Notes under the pieces: model-generated
Told to the model about the DNA's origin: nothing
What the model saw: the letters and a program-made list of their open reading frames with translations, nothing else
The model's database searches: none
Part shown: positions 41,044 through 50,314 of the stretch, one piece after another
How the letters are laid out: each line of letters starts with the position of its first letter
How positions within the stretch are numbered: the stretch's first letter is position 1
DNA from: Hymenobacter busanensis
GTDB lineage: Bacteria; Bacteroidota; Bacteroidia; Cytophagales; Hymenobacteraceae
Assembly (NCBI RefSeq): GCF_008727865.1
Contig: NZ_VTWU01000007.1
Location: 272,618-336,617, forward strand
Reading direction: 5' to 3'
Length of the DNA stretch: 64,000 nt
Made by a program: the position numbers and the translations under genes

Positions 41044-41472
41044 CTATTTGGAAGACGTGTAAACGATGTCTGTGCCCGGCTTTCTTATGTCGCCAGTTTT
41101 ATCTTTGTGAGTTAAGGTGAGAATGTACTTTTCGTTATCTCCTGTAATAAATAATCGGTAAGTCACCCCGAACATTGTTAGGTAGTATTTGCCTCCTGGG
41201 CCCGTTGTCAAGATCCACTTACCCTGCGCAGTGTCCCAACTGCCCTTCTCATTACAGATGCGTTTGGTTAACAAGTTGGGCGAAACCGAGAAAAGCAAGT
41301 ATTCCCCTTTAGAGCAGGCCTTATTTCGGCCTAGGCTTTGTGTTGTGCCTTCCCACTTCCATTCATTCTGACTGTTGCACAAGAGCCGTATGTAGTCCTG
41401 TTGAGTTCTTTGAGCACGAACAGAAAGCACTGTAGTCCAGAGAAGGGTAGCAAGGAGGCCAACAGTTTTCAT
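41044..41472 (-). CDS. Small secreted beta-rich protein
   Basis: This is a protein of 142 residues. A signal peptide (GLLATLLWTTVLSVRAQ) precedes a domain of short strands: EWKWEGTTQSLGRN, YLLFSVSPNLL, GKWILTTGPGGKYYLTMFG, YRLFITGDNEKYILTLTH. This strand rhythm resembles lipocalin-like domains of Bacteroidota. It is the first gene of the caspase operon. It has two Cys residues that could form a disulfide. No precise family assignment. Confidence 0.6.
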   Translation of the reverse strand: MKTVGLLATLLWTTVLSVRAQRTQQDYIRLLCNSQNEWKWEGTTQSLGRNKACSKGEYLLFSVSPNLLTKRICNEKGSWDTAQGKWILTTGPGGKYYLTMFGVTYRLFITGDNEKYILTLTHKDKTGDIRKPGTDIVYTSSK

Positions 41473-41812
41473 CGCTGATGGGCGTTAAGAGTAGTTGTAG
41501 TTTGTTCATAAAAATGGCCTTGATCTAAATAAAGTGAATTATATATTTAATTCAAAGGATGCGACGGTTTAGCCGAATGCTTTTGGGCTTGATTAACATA
41601 AGGTTAGTTCTACCCATGGTATTAGAAGGTATTTGGGGTTGTAATCGGCACCGGGGATAATTCAGCGATTAGCTGAGGTATACCCCGCTCGTTTGTTCGA
41701 TGCCCGGCACGTTACCCGACAAGCCCGGTAAGCGGGGCGTTGCGGCCGCCTATTGGGTATGCCACGGCCGCAGTACCTTCGCCGTCCTCTCCTTTCTTTA
41801 TTCTTCGTGGCC
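41473..41812. other. Intergenic region, nothing recognised
   Basis: These 340 bp lie between the divergent caspase operon and the adhesin pseudogene. The left part is AT-rich (41520-41620) and probably holds promoters for both sides. No ORF or repeat stands out. Confidence 0.5.
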
Positions 41813-43844
41813 ATGGATTCGTGTACTTTCGCGTGGTGGCGCCGCCTGACCGCGCTGTGGCTGCTCCTGTGGCCCGCATGGGGCGCGTGGGCGCAGGCGC
41901 CGGTTCGTCGAGCGTGCGCGCCACGGCGGTAGACGCGCTGGGCAACGTGTACGTGGCCGGCGTGTTCTTCGGCTCGATCCGCTTGGGCGCCACTACCCTG
42001 GCCACGTCCCCGGCAACACCACCACCGACGCGTTCGTGGCCCGGTGGAGCCCGCTCACCGGGGACTTCGTGTGGGCCACGCAACTGGGCGGGGACGGCGG
42101 CGAAACGGCGGTGGCCCTGGCCGTGTCCGGCACCGACGTGTACGTGGCCGGCACCTTCACGGGCACGGCGGCCTTCGGCCCCGTGACCCTGACCACCACC
42201 GGCGCCCCGGCCTACCGGGACAGCGACGTGTACGTGGCCAAGCTCACCGCCGCCGGGGCCGTGACCTGGGCGCAGGGGGCCGGCGGGCCGGGCAGCGACG
42301 TGATGCAGGGCCTGGCCGTGAGCGGCAGCAGCGTGTACGTGGCGGGCTCTTTCGGCGGGGACGCGGCCGGGTTCGGCGGCGTGCCGCTCTCCAGCGCCTC
42401 CCCCGGCGGTCCCTTTTCCACCACGGCGTTCGTCGCCAAGCTCACCGATGCCGGGGGAAGCGCGGCCTTCGCCTGGGCGCAGGCCCTGGCCACCGGCGTG
42501 GCCACGCGCGGGGCCGAGGTGTACGTGGCCGGCGCCTTCACCGGCACCGCGCGCCTGGGCTCCGCGGTGCTCGCCAGCGCGGGCAGCGTCGACGCCTTCG
42601 GGGCCCGGCTCACCGACCTGGGGGCCACCGCCCGCGTGGAGTGGGCGCGGGCCGCGGGCGGCCCCGGCTATGACGGGGCGACGGCGCTGGCCCTCACGCC
42701 CGGCGGGCTCTACCTGGCGGGCGCCTTCAGCGCCACGGCGGGGCTGGGCACTACCGCGCTGACCAGCGCCGGCGACACCGACGCGTTCGTGGCCCAACTC
42801 ACCGACGCCGGGGCCGTCGCGTGGGCCCGGCGGGCCGGCGGCACGGGCCCCGACGGGGCCACCGCCCTGGCCGTGCGCGGGGCGGCGGTGTACGCCGCGG
42901 GGTCGTTCCGGGAGCACCCCGCCGAGGTCGGCGGGACGGTGTTGCCCAACGCCGGGGGCACCGACGTGTTTGTGGCCCGGTTCACAGACGCGGGCGCCGC
43001 GGTGTGGGCCCTGGGCGCGGGCGGCCCGGGCCTCGACGCGGCGTCGGGGCTGGCCGTGGCCGGCCCCACGCTCTACGTGGCGGGCTGGGGCCATTACCCC
43101 ATGCGCTTCGGCCCGTGGACGCTGACCGCGCCCACCCCGGCCCGGGGCGAAGACGGCTTTCTGGCGGCGCTGGACGAAGCGCCCCGCATCGCGGGCCCCG
43201 CGCTGCTGTGCGCCGGCGCGGCGGCGGTGCTCGCGGCGCCCCCGGGCGCCCGCGCGTACCGGTGGAACACGGGCGACACGACCGCCACGCTGGCGGTGGG
43301 GCAAGCGGGCCGCTACACCGTGGTGTGCACCTTCGCCGACGGTACGGTCCTGACGCTGCAGCACGAGGTGGCAGGCGCCGCCGCCCCGGCGCCCTTTTTC
43401 CTGGGCGCGGACACCACCCTCTGCGCGGGGGACGCGCTTGTGTTGCGGGGACCTGCCTCCGCACCGGGGCTCAGTTACCGGTGGTCCGACGGGTCGGAGG
43501 GGCCAACCTTGCGCGTGCAGCAGGCGGGGGAATACACCCTGCGCGTGGCCACCGCCTGCGGCAGCACCACCGCGCGCCGGCGGGTGGCGGACGGGCCCTG
43601 AGTCGTCGTGCCCAACGTGATCACTCCCAACGGGGACGGCCGTAACGACCGCTTCGCGCCCCACGGCCTGGTGGGTACGGGGTGGAACCTGGTGGTGCTC
43701 AACCGCTGGGGAAAGCAGGTCTACCGGTGCGACGACTACCGCAACGACTGGGGAGCAGAAGCCAGCGCCGGCGTGTACTACTTTATGTTACGCAACACTC
43801 GCTTGGGGGCGAAGTACAAAGGCACCGTGGAGGTGATTCGCTAG
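41813..43844 (+). pseudogene. Frameshifted SBBP-repeat adhesin with CHU_C tail
   Basis: All parts of a secreted protein are present but in three frames. The ATG at 41813 opens a signal peptide (WWRRLTALWLLLWPAWGAWA). The frame then shifts near 41900-41930 (VRATAVDALGNVYVAGVFFG) and again near 42010-42020. From there a long frame carries beta-propeller-type repeats (GTDVYVAGTFTGTAAFG, GGTGPDGATALAVRG). A TGA at 43599 interrupts it directly before the sorting tail VPNVITPNGDGRNDRF ... LNRWGKQVY. GC is very high here, so single-base sequencing errors could explain the two shifts. The TGA is less likely to be an error. Confidence 0.75.
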
Positions 43845-43913
43845 CGCCGGAACCACGGGAGGCGTAAGCTCCCAGCCTTGGTACGGAGGAGCAGAGGGGG
43901 TGACCCTGACTCC

Positions 43914-43996
43914 TGTCACATTTCTTAACCGGTGATCTGCGAGATGTGACACGAGGGCTGTCACGTTTTCTGAACGCTGTTTGAGGAAGTGTGACA
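43914..43996. repeat. Two TGTCAC-N26-GTGACA elements
   Basis: Two 38-bp elements (43914-43951 and 43959-43996) both start TGTCAC, end GTGACA and have the same internal length. Their interiors are related (ATTTCTTAAC versus GTTTTCTGAAC). They are 45 bp apart start to start, between two converging genes. They could be paired hairpin terminators or protein-binding sites. Confidence 0.6.
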
Positions 43997-44026
43997 TACT
44001 CTTGGGTGCCCAACCGGCACTCCGGT

Positions 44027-45166
44027 TTAAGATGAAGGCCGATCCGAATCTTTCCGGCTTGTTCGTGCCGTTGCCTTGAGCGCAGCTTTCTCTGCTGGGC
44101 CTGGCTGGCCCAGCGGGTTTATTCTTATGCCGTCCAAGGGGGCACCAGAACGAGCTGTCGAAGGCGGCGAGTGCAGGTTCCTGGGCTTTCGGTACCTGGC
44201 AAGGGGATCAAGCCACGACGCCTTGTCGTTTTTTATCTCGTGCTCTAATTCCTTCCACCATTTCTCCGCGCGCTTGTAAAGCTCGCGCCTGGCCTTTAAC
44301 CGGCGCCGTACAACTTGCCGAAATTCGCTGGCGATGAGCATGGCCGCCAACAACTCGGGCGCTTCCGATTCCACTATTTTGGCGTACTCCTCAACCCCGG
44401 CTTGGATGGTCGAATAAACCTCTTTCGCGTTGCTTAGGGGCTCGGAAACCTCCTTTAATACCCCGTCGGTCATTTGCCCAAGCAGCGCGCCCGTGAGGGA
44501 GGCGAGGCTTGTCGTATTGCTGTGGGCATGTTGGCCCTTGAAGATGCCGAAGTAGGCGCATCGGCTTTCTCCGCAGTCGTGGAACCGAAGATAAATCAAG
44601 GCCGCCGGGTATACTTCCTGGGGAAGCTTGCGCGTAAGTCGACCCACGGTGTTGTTGAAAACGAAGCGCGTCCAGAACTCCTCTTTTCGCTTTCTTTCTA
44701 AAAACTCCTGATCCAACGAATAACACCCGATGTGCGTGATTTTTTCCAACGCAATGTTGGTGTGCTTATAGCTCAGTTTCGAACGGAAGCTGCGGTCAGT
44801 AAAGCGGGTGCCCTGCCTGCACGCCTCGTCCTTCATCAACTCTTTATCGCATCGGTACAGATATAGTCTCTCGTCCGAAAATAAGGCGATCACGCAATCA
44901 TCGACCGAGTGTGCCTCTAGTTCGTCCGTTTGTAAGCCGCCCAAGTAGACATACATGGGCATGGCTTCTTTGATGCCCTCCAAGGTCTGGTACCGGCTTC
45001 GGTTCGCTCGCACCCTCTTGGCTATTCGGTAGCCAGCAAAGCCCAGCACAGCGGCGATAAGCAGAACCAGGGTAACAACGTTCGAGAAGTACCCGTGGAT
45101 GATCCAGATCCCGACAATGCCCACACCCTGAATCCAAGCTTTCGACAAAGGTGCTCCCGTGTGCAT
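44027..45166 (-). CDS. Membrane protein of unknown function
   Basis: This is a protein of 379 residues. The N-terminus has two hydrophobic stretches (GVGIVGIWIIHGYF and VVTLVLLIAAVLGFAGY), followed by a basic KRVRANRSRYQ. A large cytoplasmic part contains DDCVIALFSDERLYLYR and YPAALIYLRFHDCGESR, then FRQVVRRRLKARRELYKRAEKWW. I recognise no family. The basic C-terminus and the Lys/Arg helices could bind nucleic acid. It stands alone between the adhesin pseudogene and an IS-bearing region. Confidence 0.55.
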   Translation of the reverse strand: MHTGAPLSKAWIQGVGIVGIWIIHGYFSNVVTLVLLIAAVLGFAGYRIAKRVRANRSRYQTLEGIKEAMPMYVYLGGLQTDELEAHSVDDCVIALFSDERLYLYRCDKELMKDEACRQGTRFTDRSFRSKLSYKHTNIALEKITHIGCYSLDQEFLERKRKEEFWTRFVFNNTVGRLTRKLPQEVYPAALIYLRFHDCGESRCAYFGIFKGQHAHSNTTSLASLTGALLGQMTDGVLKEVSEPLSNAKEVYSTIQAGVEEYAKIVESEAPELLAAMLIASEFRQVVRRRLKARRELYKRAEKWWKELEHEIKNDKASWLDPLARYRKPRNLHSPPSTARSGAPLDGIRINPLGQPGPAEKAALKATARTSRKDSDRPSS

Positions 45167-45624
45167 GGCATCTGCAGTTGGATGTTATATTAATTTATAA
45201 AAAAACATTAGATAATAACTATGTATTAAGGCTGTTTGCTACCCGGACGACAGCCAGCGCAGCGCGGCAACCCGCAAGTGCGTCGACGAGCGCAAGCGCC
45301 ACATGCTTGGGGACCCGCAAGGCCGCGTTTAGCCCTGCCGTTTACATGCGTCGCACCAACGCGCTTGTCGCCGCATCGTCTTATTCCTACACAACCGGCG
45401 CCCATAGGGGACGCCCAACCACCGCCGCAGGGATTGCGCTCGCCGCGTGGGTTGGTGCTGGAAAGTCCGGGTTGATAGTAGGTCTGGGGTTGCGCTAGCA
45501 CCAGACATGGGCGAACGTGCAGAATGCCTTAAACGGTTGATGGCTGGGGCCCTAGTGCAATCTGAACGGGTTCATTAAAGGGAAAAACCTGAAAAAGGAG
45601 CATCTGTACGCCCAAAACCGGCAT
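45167..45624. other. Intergenic region, nothing recognised
   Basis: The left 60 bp are very AT-rich. The remainder is GC-rich with frames that lack codon structure. It lies between the membrane protein gene and the serine recombinase and may be debris of past insertions. Confidence 0.45.
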
Positions 45625-46224
45625 TTACTTACTGCTTGATTTGCGGTGGGAGTGGATGGCTACTCCGCGGTAGCGCAGGTACTTGTAGAGGGTGACCTTG
45701 GAGATGCGCAGGCGCTGGGCAATCTCGTTGACGCCGAGCTGCTGCTCCTTGTAGAGGGTCTCGGCTACGATGGCCGTGCGCTCGGCTTCCTCGGAGAGGC
45801 CGCGGCGACGTCCGCCCACGCGGCCCCGACTGCGGGTGGCGGCGAGGCCCGCGTGGGTACGCTCGCGGATGAGCTCGCGCTCGAACTCGGCCAGCGAGGC
45901 AAACAGGTTAAAGACGAGCCGGCCCTGGGCGGAGGTGGTGTTGATGGCGTCGGTCAAGGAGACCAGGCCCACGCCGCGGCGCTGCAGCTCGCCGACCAGC
46001 TCGAGCAGGTGCTTGAGCGAGCGCCCCAGCCGGTCGAGCTTGTAGATGTGCACCGTGTCGCCCTTGCGGAGTTGTCCGAGCATCTTGTCCAGCTCGGGCC
46101 GGGCGGCGGTGGCGCCCGACGCAGTCTCCTGGTAGATGACCTCGCAGCCGGCCTGGGTCAAGGCGTCGAGTTGCAGTTCCAGGTTCTGGTCGCGGGTCGA
46201 GACGCGGGCGTAGCCGATTTTCAT
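45625..46224 (-). CDS. Serine recombinase (resolvase/invertase type)
   Basis: This 199-residue enzyme has the catalytic Ser in KIGYARVSTRDQNLELQ, the conserved KLDRLGRSLKHLLEL, and the arginine-rich AEFERELIRERTHAGLAA. A C-terminal helix-turn-helix (GVNEIAQRLRISKVTLYKYL) binds the recombination site. Length and layout are those of Tn3-type resolvases and Hin-type invertases. It lies 140 bp from the IS1182-like element and its start overlaps the run-on end of that transposase frame. Confidence 0.92.
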   Translation of the reverse strand: MKIGYARVSTRDQNLELQLDALTQAGCEVIYQETASGATAARPELDKMLGQLRKGDTVHIYKLDRLGRSLKHLLELVGELQRRGVGLVSLTDAINTTSAQGRLVFNLFASLAEFERELIRERTHAGLAATRSRGRVGGRRRGLSEEAERTAIVAETLYKEQQLGVNEIAQRLRISKVTLYKYLRYRGVAIHSHRKSSSK

Positions 46225-47849
46225 GCGGGCTTGTTCAGGTTAACCGTCGCGAAGGTAGGCAAACTTGAACTTTGATTGCTGTACAAGTTTTCTGAACCGT
46301 TTGCGCGCAATGGAGGCCATTCAGCTCTGTGCTGTTCAGGTAACGGTCGAGGTGTACAGACAAAAGGCCGTGGCTGTTGCAGAACTCTGGAGGGTAGACT
46401 TGAGGTAGTCCGTTCGGTTTCTTTGTTGCACGCTGGCCACCAATAGAGCCAGCCTGGCAAGTTCCAAAATGGCTCTGGCCGCAGGGCCAGGGCTTGACTG
46501 GCGGCGAGCCGAGGCCGGTGCTTGAGCAGTTTCTTTAGGTTGTAAGCCACGGCCGCCAGCAACATGGTCTTGTGGGCCCCCGCCCGGCCGCGGGTATTCA
46601 CGCGGCGCAAGCCGTAGTGGTGGATCAGGTGGCCGAAGACGGGCTCGACCGTGCTCTGCCGCAAGCGGCGCATACGCTGGCCTTGCCGGCTCTGCTGCCG
46701 GGCCCAGGCGCGGCGGTAGGGCGGGTCGAAGGCCGTGCGGGTAAGTTGCTTGCGCCGCGCCGTGGGCGCGCACGTGGGTTTGAGCGGGCACTGCTGGCAG
46801 TCTTGGTAGGCGGCCCAGTAGAGCTTCAGCCAGCCGCCGTCGGCGTTCGTGTCGTATTTCTGAAAGGGCAGTGGCTTGCCCGCCGCGCAGGTGTAAGTGT
46901 CCGTGGCCACGTCGTAGGTGAAGCCTTCCACTTCTGGTTTGTACTGCCCGAAGACGGGAATCCAGGGCGTCAGGCCGCGCTGTTCCAGGAAGGCGTAATT
47001 GGAGCCGTTGGAGTAGCCCGCGTCGGCCAACAGGTGTTGCCAGCACAGCCCCTGCGCCTGCAAGCGCGGCTGCAACCGGGTGACCAGGCTAGGCAAATGC
47101 AGGCTGTCGCGGCTGTCGGCGAAGTCCGCCTGCACGTGGCTGATGATGCCGCGGGCCGTGTCCACAGCCAGGCTGCAGAGGTAGTTCAGGGCCCGCGCCT
47201 TGCCGGGCTTGACGGAAATGCGCGCCTCCGGGTCGGTGGGGCTGTAGTGGGTTTTGTTGCTGACCACGCGCGCTTTCGGATGCGTGCTGCCCAACGGCCC
47301 GGGCCCGGCTTGCCGCTTGGCTTGGCGGGCGGCCTCCTGGCGCAGCTGGTGCGCCGGCGCTGTGGGCACCAGCTTTTCCTGCAGGCGCTCCAGCGAGGCA
47401 TTCGCTTTCACCGGCGCCGAGTCCACGGCTTGCGTGTCGCCGGCCACCAGCCCCTGCGCCACGCACAAGGCAAACACCCGCTCAAACAAGTGCTCGAAAA
47501 GCTCCGGTGGATAGAGCTGGCGCGTGCGGCTCACGGTCGAATGCCACGGCAGGTCCTCGTCCACCTCGTAGCCCAGAAACAACAGGATGTCCAGCCGCAG
47601 CGCGCAGTGTTCGATCAGGCGCCGATCACTCAGGATGTTCTCCAGCCGCCCCACCAGCAGCAGCTTGAAGAACACCACCGGGTCGAGCGAGGGCTGCCCG
47701 GTGTGGCTGTACAGGTGCTGGGTCTCGCGGTAGAGAAAGGTCCAGTCCAGCAGCTCGTCCAGCCGCCGGTACAGATTGTGTTTGGGCACCCGCTCGGAGA
47801 GGCGGAAATGCGTGATGACTTTGTCCGTGTACTGCTTCTGGCCCTGCAT
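46221..47849 (-). CDS. IS1182-family transposase with run-on C-terminus
   Basis: This is a protein of 542 residues from the ATG at 47849 (MQGQKQYTDKVITHF), the usual start; the frame is open 25 codons further. The N-terminal DUF772 domain has PSLDPVVFFKLLLVG and DLPWHSTVSRTRQ. The DDE-type catalytic region has QAVDSAPVKANAS and LLADAGYSNGSNY, with the last acidic residue in the QSTVEPVFGHL motif. The frame has no stop inside the element. It runs through the left inverted repeat (46367-46387) and ends in flanking DNA, adding about 55 foreign residues. Catalytic motifs look intact. Confidence 0.88.
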   Translation of the reverse strand: MQGQKQYTDKVITHFRLSERVPKHNLYRRLDELLDWTFLYRETQHLYSHTGQPSLDPVVFFKLLLVGRLENILSDRRLIEHCALRLDILLFLGYEVDEDLPWHSTVSRTRQLYPPELFEHLFERVFALCVAQGLVAGDTQAVDSAPVKANASLERLQEKLVPTAPAHQLRQEAARQAKRQAGPGPLGSTHPKARVVSNKTHYSPTDPEARISVKPGKARALNYLCSLAVDTARGIISHVQADFADSRDSLHLPSLVTRLQPRLQAQGLCWQHLLADAGYSNGSNYAFLEQRGLTPWIPVFGQYKPEVEGFTYDVATDTYTCAAGKPLPFQKYDTNADGGWLKLYWAAYQDCQQCPLKPTCAPTARRKQLTRTAFDPPYRRAWARQQSRQGQRMRRLRQSTVEPVFGHLIHHYGLRRVNTRGRAGAHKTMLLAAVAYNLKKLLKHRPRLAASQALALRPEPFWNLPGWLYWWPACNKETERTTSSLPSRVLQQPRPFVCTPRPLPEQHRAEWPPLRANGSENLYSNQSSSLPTFATVNLNKPA

Positions 47850-47906
47850 AGCTCCCTCTACGCACAGCATGTCAACAGGGAGTCCGAGTTCTGCAGCAGA
47901 TACGGT
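46367..47906. mobile_element. IS1182-like insertion sequence
   Basis: The terminal inverted repeats are 46367-46387 (GCCGTGGCTGTTGCAGAACTC) with one base trimmed here for display, and the complement of 47886-47906 (ACCGTATCTGCTGCAGAACT and C). They match at 17 of 21 positions. The element is about 1.54 kb with one transposase gene. No clear target-site duplication could be read. Confidence 0.7.
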
Positions 47907-48030
47907 CGTTTCGCTGAACTGCAATGCGTTTCAGCCGGCCGATGAGTGACATTCCTGCAAGAGCGCCGGCGGTCTGCTCGGGGTGTTTTCCTCACCCACT
48001 GGGCGGCTGCTGGAGGGACTGATCCGGGCG

Positions 48031-48210
48031 CGGAGCGAGCGCTCCGGCCGCTTCACATGTTGCTTGTATCTGCTTGGTGTTACTGGCATTTACTTGATGC
48101 CGCTTGTATGTGCTTGGAGTTACTTGTATACGCTTGGGGTTGCTTGCCCCCCGGCATGTTACTTGTAGTTGCTTGATGGCGCTTGCATTTGCTTGATGTT
48201 GCTTGGCGCG
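48031..48210 (+). repeat. Phased decamer array A (CTTG every 10 bp)
   Basis: A palindrome with arms CGGAGCG and CGCTCCG and a 2-bp centre (48031-48046) is followed by fifteen consecutive decamers from 48061 to 48210. CTTG occurs in 13 of the 15, first at decamer position 3 (TGCTTGTATC, TACTTGATGC), then, after a one-base slip at about 48160, at position 2 (GCTTGATGTT). The remaining bases vary freely. There is no plausible gene in the array. Confidence 0.85.
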
Positions 48211-48845
48211 CCGGCGCCGGCCCCCAGCGGCCCGGCCGTTTCGCGGCGGCGTACCCGGCAAAGTACCATTTCCACCCGCACCCCGTTTTCGTCGCCCTGG
48301 GGCGGTCTTCCAAACGGGGTAAAAAGCAGGTGCGGAACGGCCGTTTTGGCGGGTGTTTTTCGCCGCGATGCGCGGGCGCTGTTCTTGGAGTCGTCGGCGG
48401 CCGAAAACGAGCCGCCAAACGCGGGTGTTTTCGCCCCGAAAGCGGGCCTTCAGCAGCAGGTCCTACATCCGTCGCCCACGCGCGGTGAACGCCCGTGAAG
48501 TATGGATGACATGTCCCTGGAAACGACGTTTTTCGCGCCGGGCACCGACCCGTGGCAACGGCCGCCGGAGGGCCGGTAGATGGCAGTTGCGGCGCCGACA
48601 GAACGCCCACGCGAGCGGGGCTCCTCCGGGCGGGCTTTTTGCCCGGGAAAAACGCGCCGAAACGGGCCGTTCCGCCGCCCCGTTTCCGCAGGTGGCGGGA
48701 CACCCCATCACGGCAGACCAAAAGCCGGGCCGAAAGCACGGGTGGCGAGCCCTGTTGCGCCCGGAAAAGTACCACAATGGCCCGCGGCCGGGGGCGGGGC
48801 GCGGGCAGGTGTCGGCGGCAGCCGCCCGGATGGGGCCCGGCGAAG
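48211..48845. other. Non-coding high-GC spacer with repeated short modules
   Basis: No frame here has normal codon structure on either strand. It contains two copies of a module reading CCCGGCAAAGTACCATT (48254-48270) and CCCGGAAAAGTACCACAAT (48760-48778). Several short CGGGTGTTTTCGCC-like segments and GC-rich hairpins are also present. It separates the two decamer arrays. Confidence 0.55.
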
Positions 48846-49170
48846 ACCCGGTTGGGGTTTACTTGGGTTTAGTTGCGATTCCTTGCGTTTCGGCCCGGTG
48901 CAGGGCCCTCCGCAGGCCTCGGTTGGGGTTTCCTTGGGATTACTTGGGCTTGCGTGGGTTTGAGCAGCGGACGGAGCGGGCGCTCCGCGGTGCGCGCAAA
49001 CCCACGCAAGCCCACGTAACCCCAAGCAAGGCCAAGTAAGCCCAAGCAAGCCCAAATAAGCCCACAGAAGCCCCAATCGGTTTTGTAAACGAGGCCGAAC
49101 CCCAAGCAAGCCCACGTAAGCCCACGCAAGACCAACTAACCCCAAGGAAGCCCAAGGAAGCCCAACCGGG
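48846..49170. repeat. Phased decamer array B (CTTG half then CAAG half)
   Basis: The left part (48851-48890 and 48921-48960) has decamers such as ACTTGGGTTT and TCCTTGGGAT. The right part (49001-49170) has seventeen decamers in unbroken 10-bp register with consensus CCCAAGCAAG. The two parts are reverse complements over about 36 bp (48925-48960 against 49000-49035). They flank a loop holding the same palindrome as array A (CGGAGCG-GG-CGCTCCG, 48972-48987). Confidence 0.85.
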
Positions 49171-49530
49171 GCCTGGGGTGGCGGCCAGCACCGACCCGGT
49201 ACAAGCGACCGCCCCCTAGTCGCGCCCGGATTCGCATAACCAACTGATAGTGTACACAGTACAGCTGACTACCTCAAGTAACCGGTGTGCGAACCGTCGA
49301 AGTAGCATGGACCGGTAGTACTATTCCGTGTTGCGGCGGGGGCGACACCACCCGTTTTTGCACGCTCGGTCGTGGCGGCCCATTTTTTCATGCCCGCTCG
49401 CCGCCCCCGCGCCGAGGCTTCGTTCGCCTGTGCAGCGGTCGGGCCACCACGGGCGACGGGCGCGCCAAAACGGGCGGCCAGAACGGCGTTTCCAGCGAGC
49501 TGCTCGTCGAAACGCCCCGGGTATCGCGCC

Positions 49531-49576
49531 CGGATTCCGGCCCCGGCGCGAGCGCTCGCGCCGGGGCCGGAATCCG
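49531..49576. repeat. 46-bp perfect palindrome
   Basis: The half-site is CGGATTCCGGCCCCGGCGCG plus AGC, followed at once by its exact complement with no loop. It could form a very stable cruciform. It is not followed by a T-run and no gene ends beside it, so it is not an ordinary terminator. Confidence 0.85.
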
Positions 49577-50288
49577 GACCTTTCCGCGCCGGAAAACGCC
49601 CCGGTTGTAGGTCCGTTTCACCACCGGCTCGCACGCCCCCACATCGCGCCTCCAAAGCGGGCGCAAAAGCGCGTGAAAAAGCCCCGTTTTTACCGGGCGC
49701 AGCAGGCGTCCCCAGGGCGGGGCGGGCCCGGGCGCGGCAACAATGGTACTCTGCCGGGGAAGCGCCGCGCCAGCCCACGCATCGTATCCGAGGGCTGGCG
49801 CCGACCGGGGCGGGATGATCCGCTGCGATTCCCGGCGCAGAAAAGACTATAGGTATACCACCGTTTTCTTAAGCGTTAGGATCTAGTGGTAATCTAGTAT
49901 GGCTAGAGCCACGCAATGCGTATTTAAGCCTGCCAATAGGTAAAAAAAGTGATTTTTCGCTTCTGGTTTCGTATTCGTATTTGCAACGAATTCACCGATC
50001 CCAGTGCATACAACTGATGAGATGCTCGACCACTCAGCGAGTGGGTACGGGCATAAAGCCGCTACTCTCGGTGAGCCTGGACGCGGTTTCCAGCCGCCAG
50101 CCGCAGTGCTGCCGAGTTCAATCGGCTGGGACATTCAAAAGCCTTTAAAATGTTATGGTTGAGGTGTTTTTACGCGCGCAGCAGCATATCAAATTCCCTG
50201 ATTCAAGGGAGCAGTGCTTCGGTCTTCAATCCATCGTCGACTTTACGCCGTTTGTTGGGCAAGGCCCCACTGGTCGTGGTTGCTAAAA

Positions 50289-50314
50289 CAGAAGAAGTAC
50301 AACTCCTTCTTCTG
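50289..50314 (+). promoter_or_regulatory. Hairpin in the susC leader
   Basis: CAGAAGAAG and CTTCTTCTG pair as a 9-bp stem with an 8-nt loop, 64 bp before the susC start codon. It may be a leader structure affecting transcription or translation of the operon. No anti-sigma/sigma pair is adjacent. Confidence 0.4.

Noticed and set aside
41712..43664. 650-codon - strand frame opposite the adhesin pseudogene
   Set aside because: Its composition (Gly/Arg/Ala/His-rich) is typical of antisense in very GC-rich DNA; the + strand has signal peptide, propeller repeats and sorting tail.
45151..45501. Overlapping frames on both strands beside the serine recombinase
   Set aside because: No recognisable domain; composition consistent with random GC-rich sequence.
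47950..49850. Many overlapping frames of 60-230 codons in the non-coding block, including Leu/Trp/Gly-rich repeats
   Set aside because: They arise from high GC and from the 10-bp arrays (30 bp is ten codons); frames exist on both strands with no domain and no consistent codon use.
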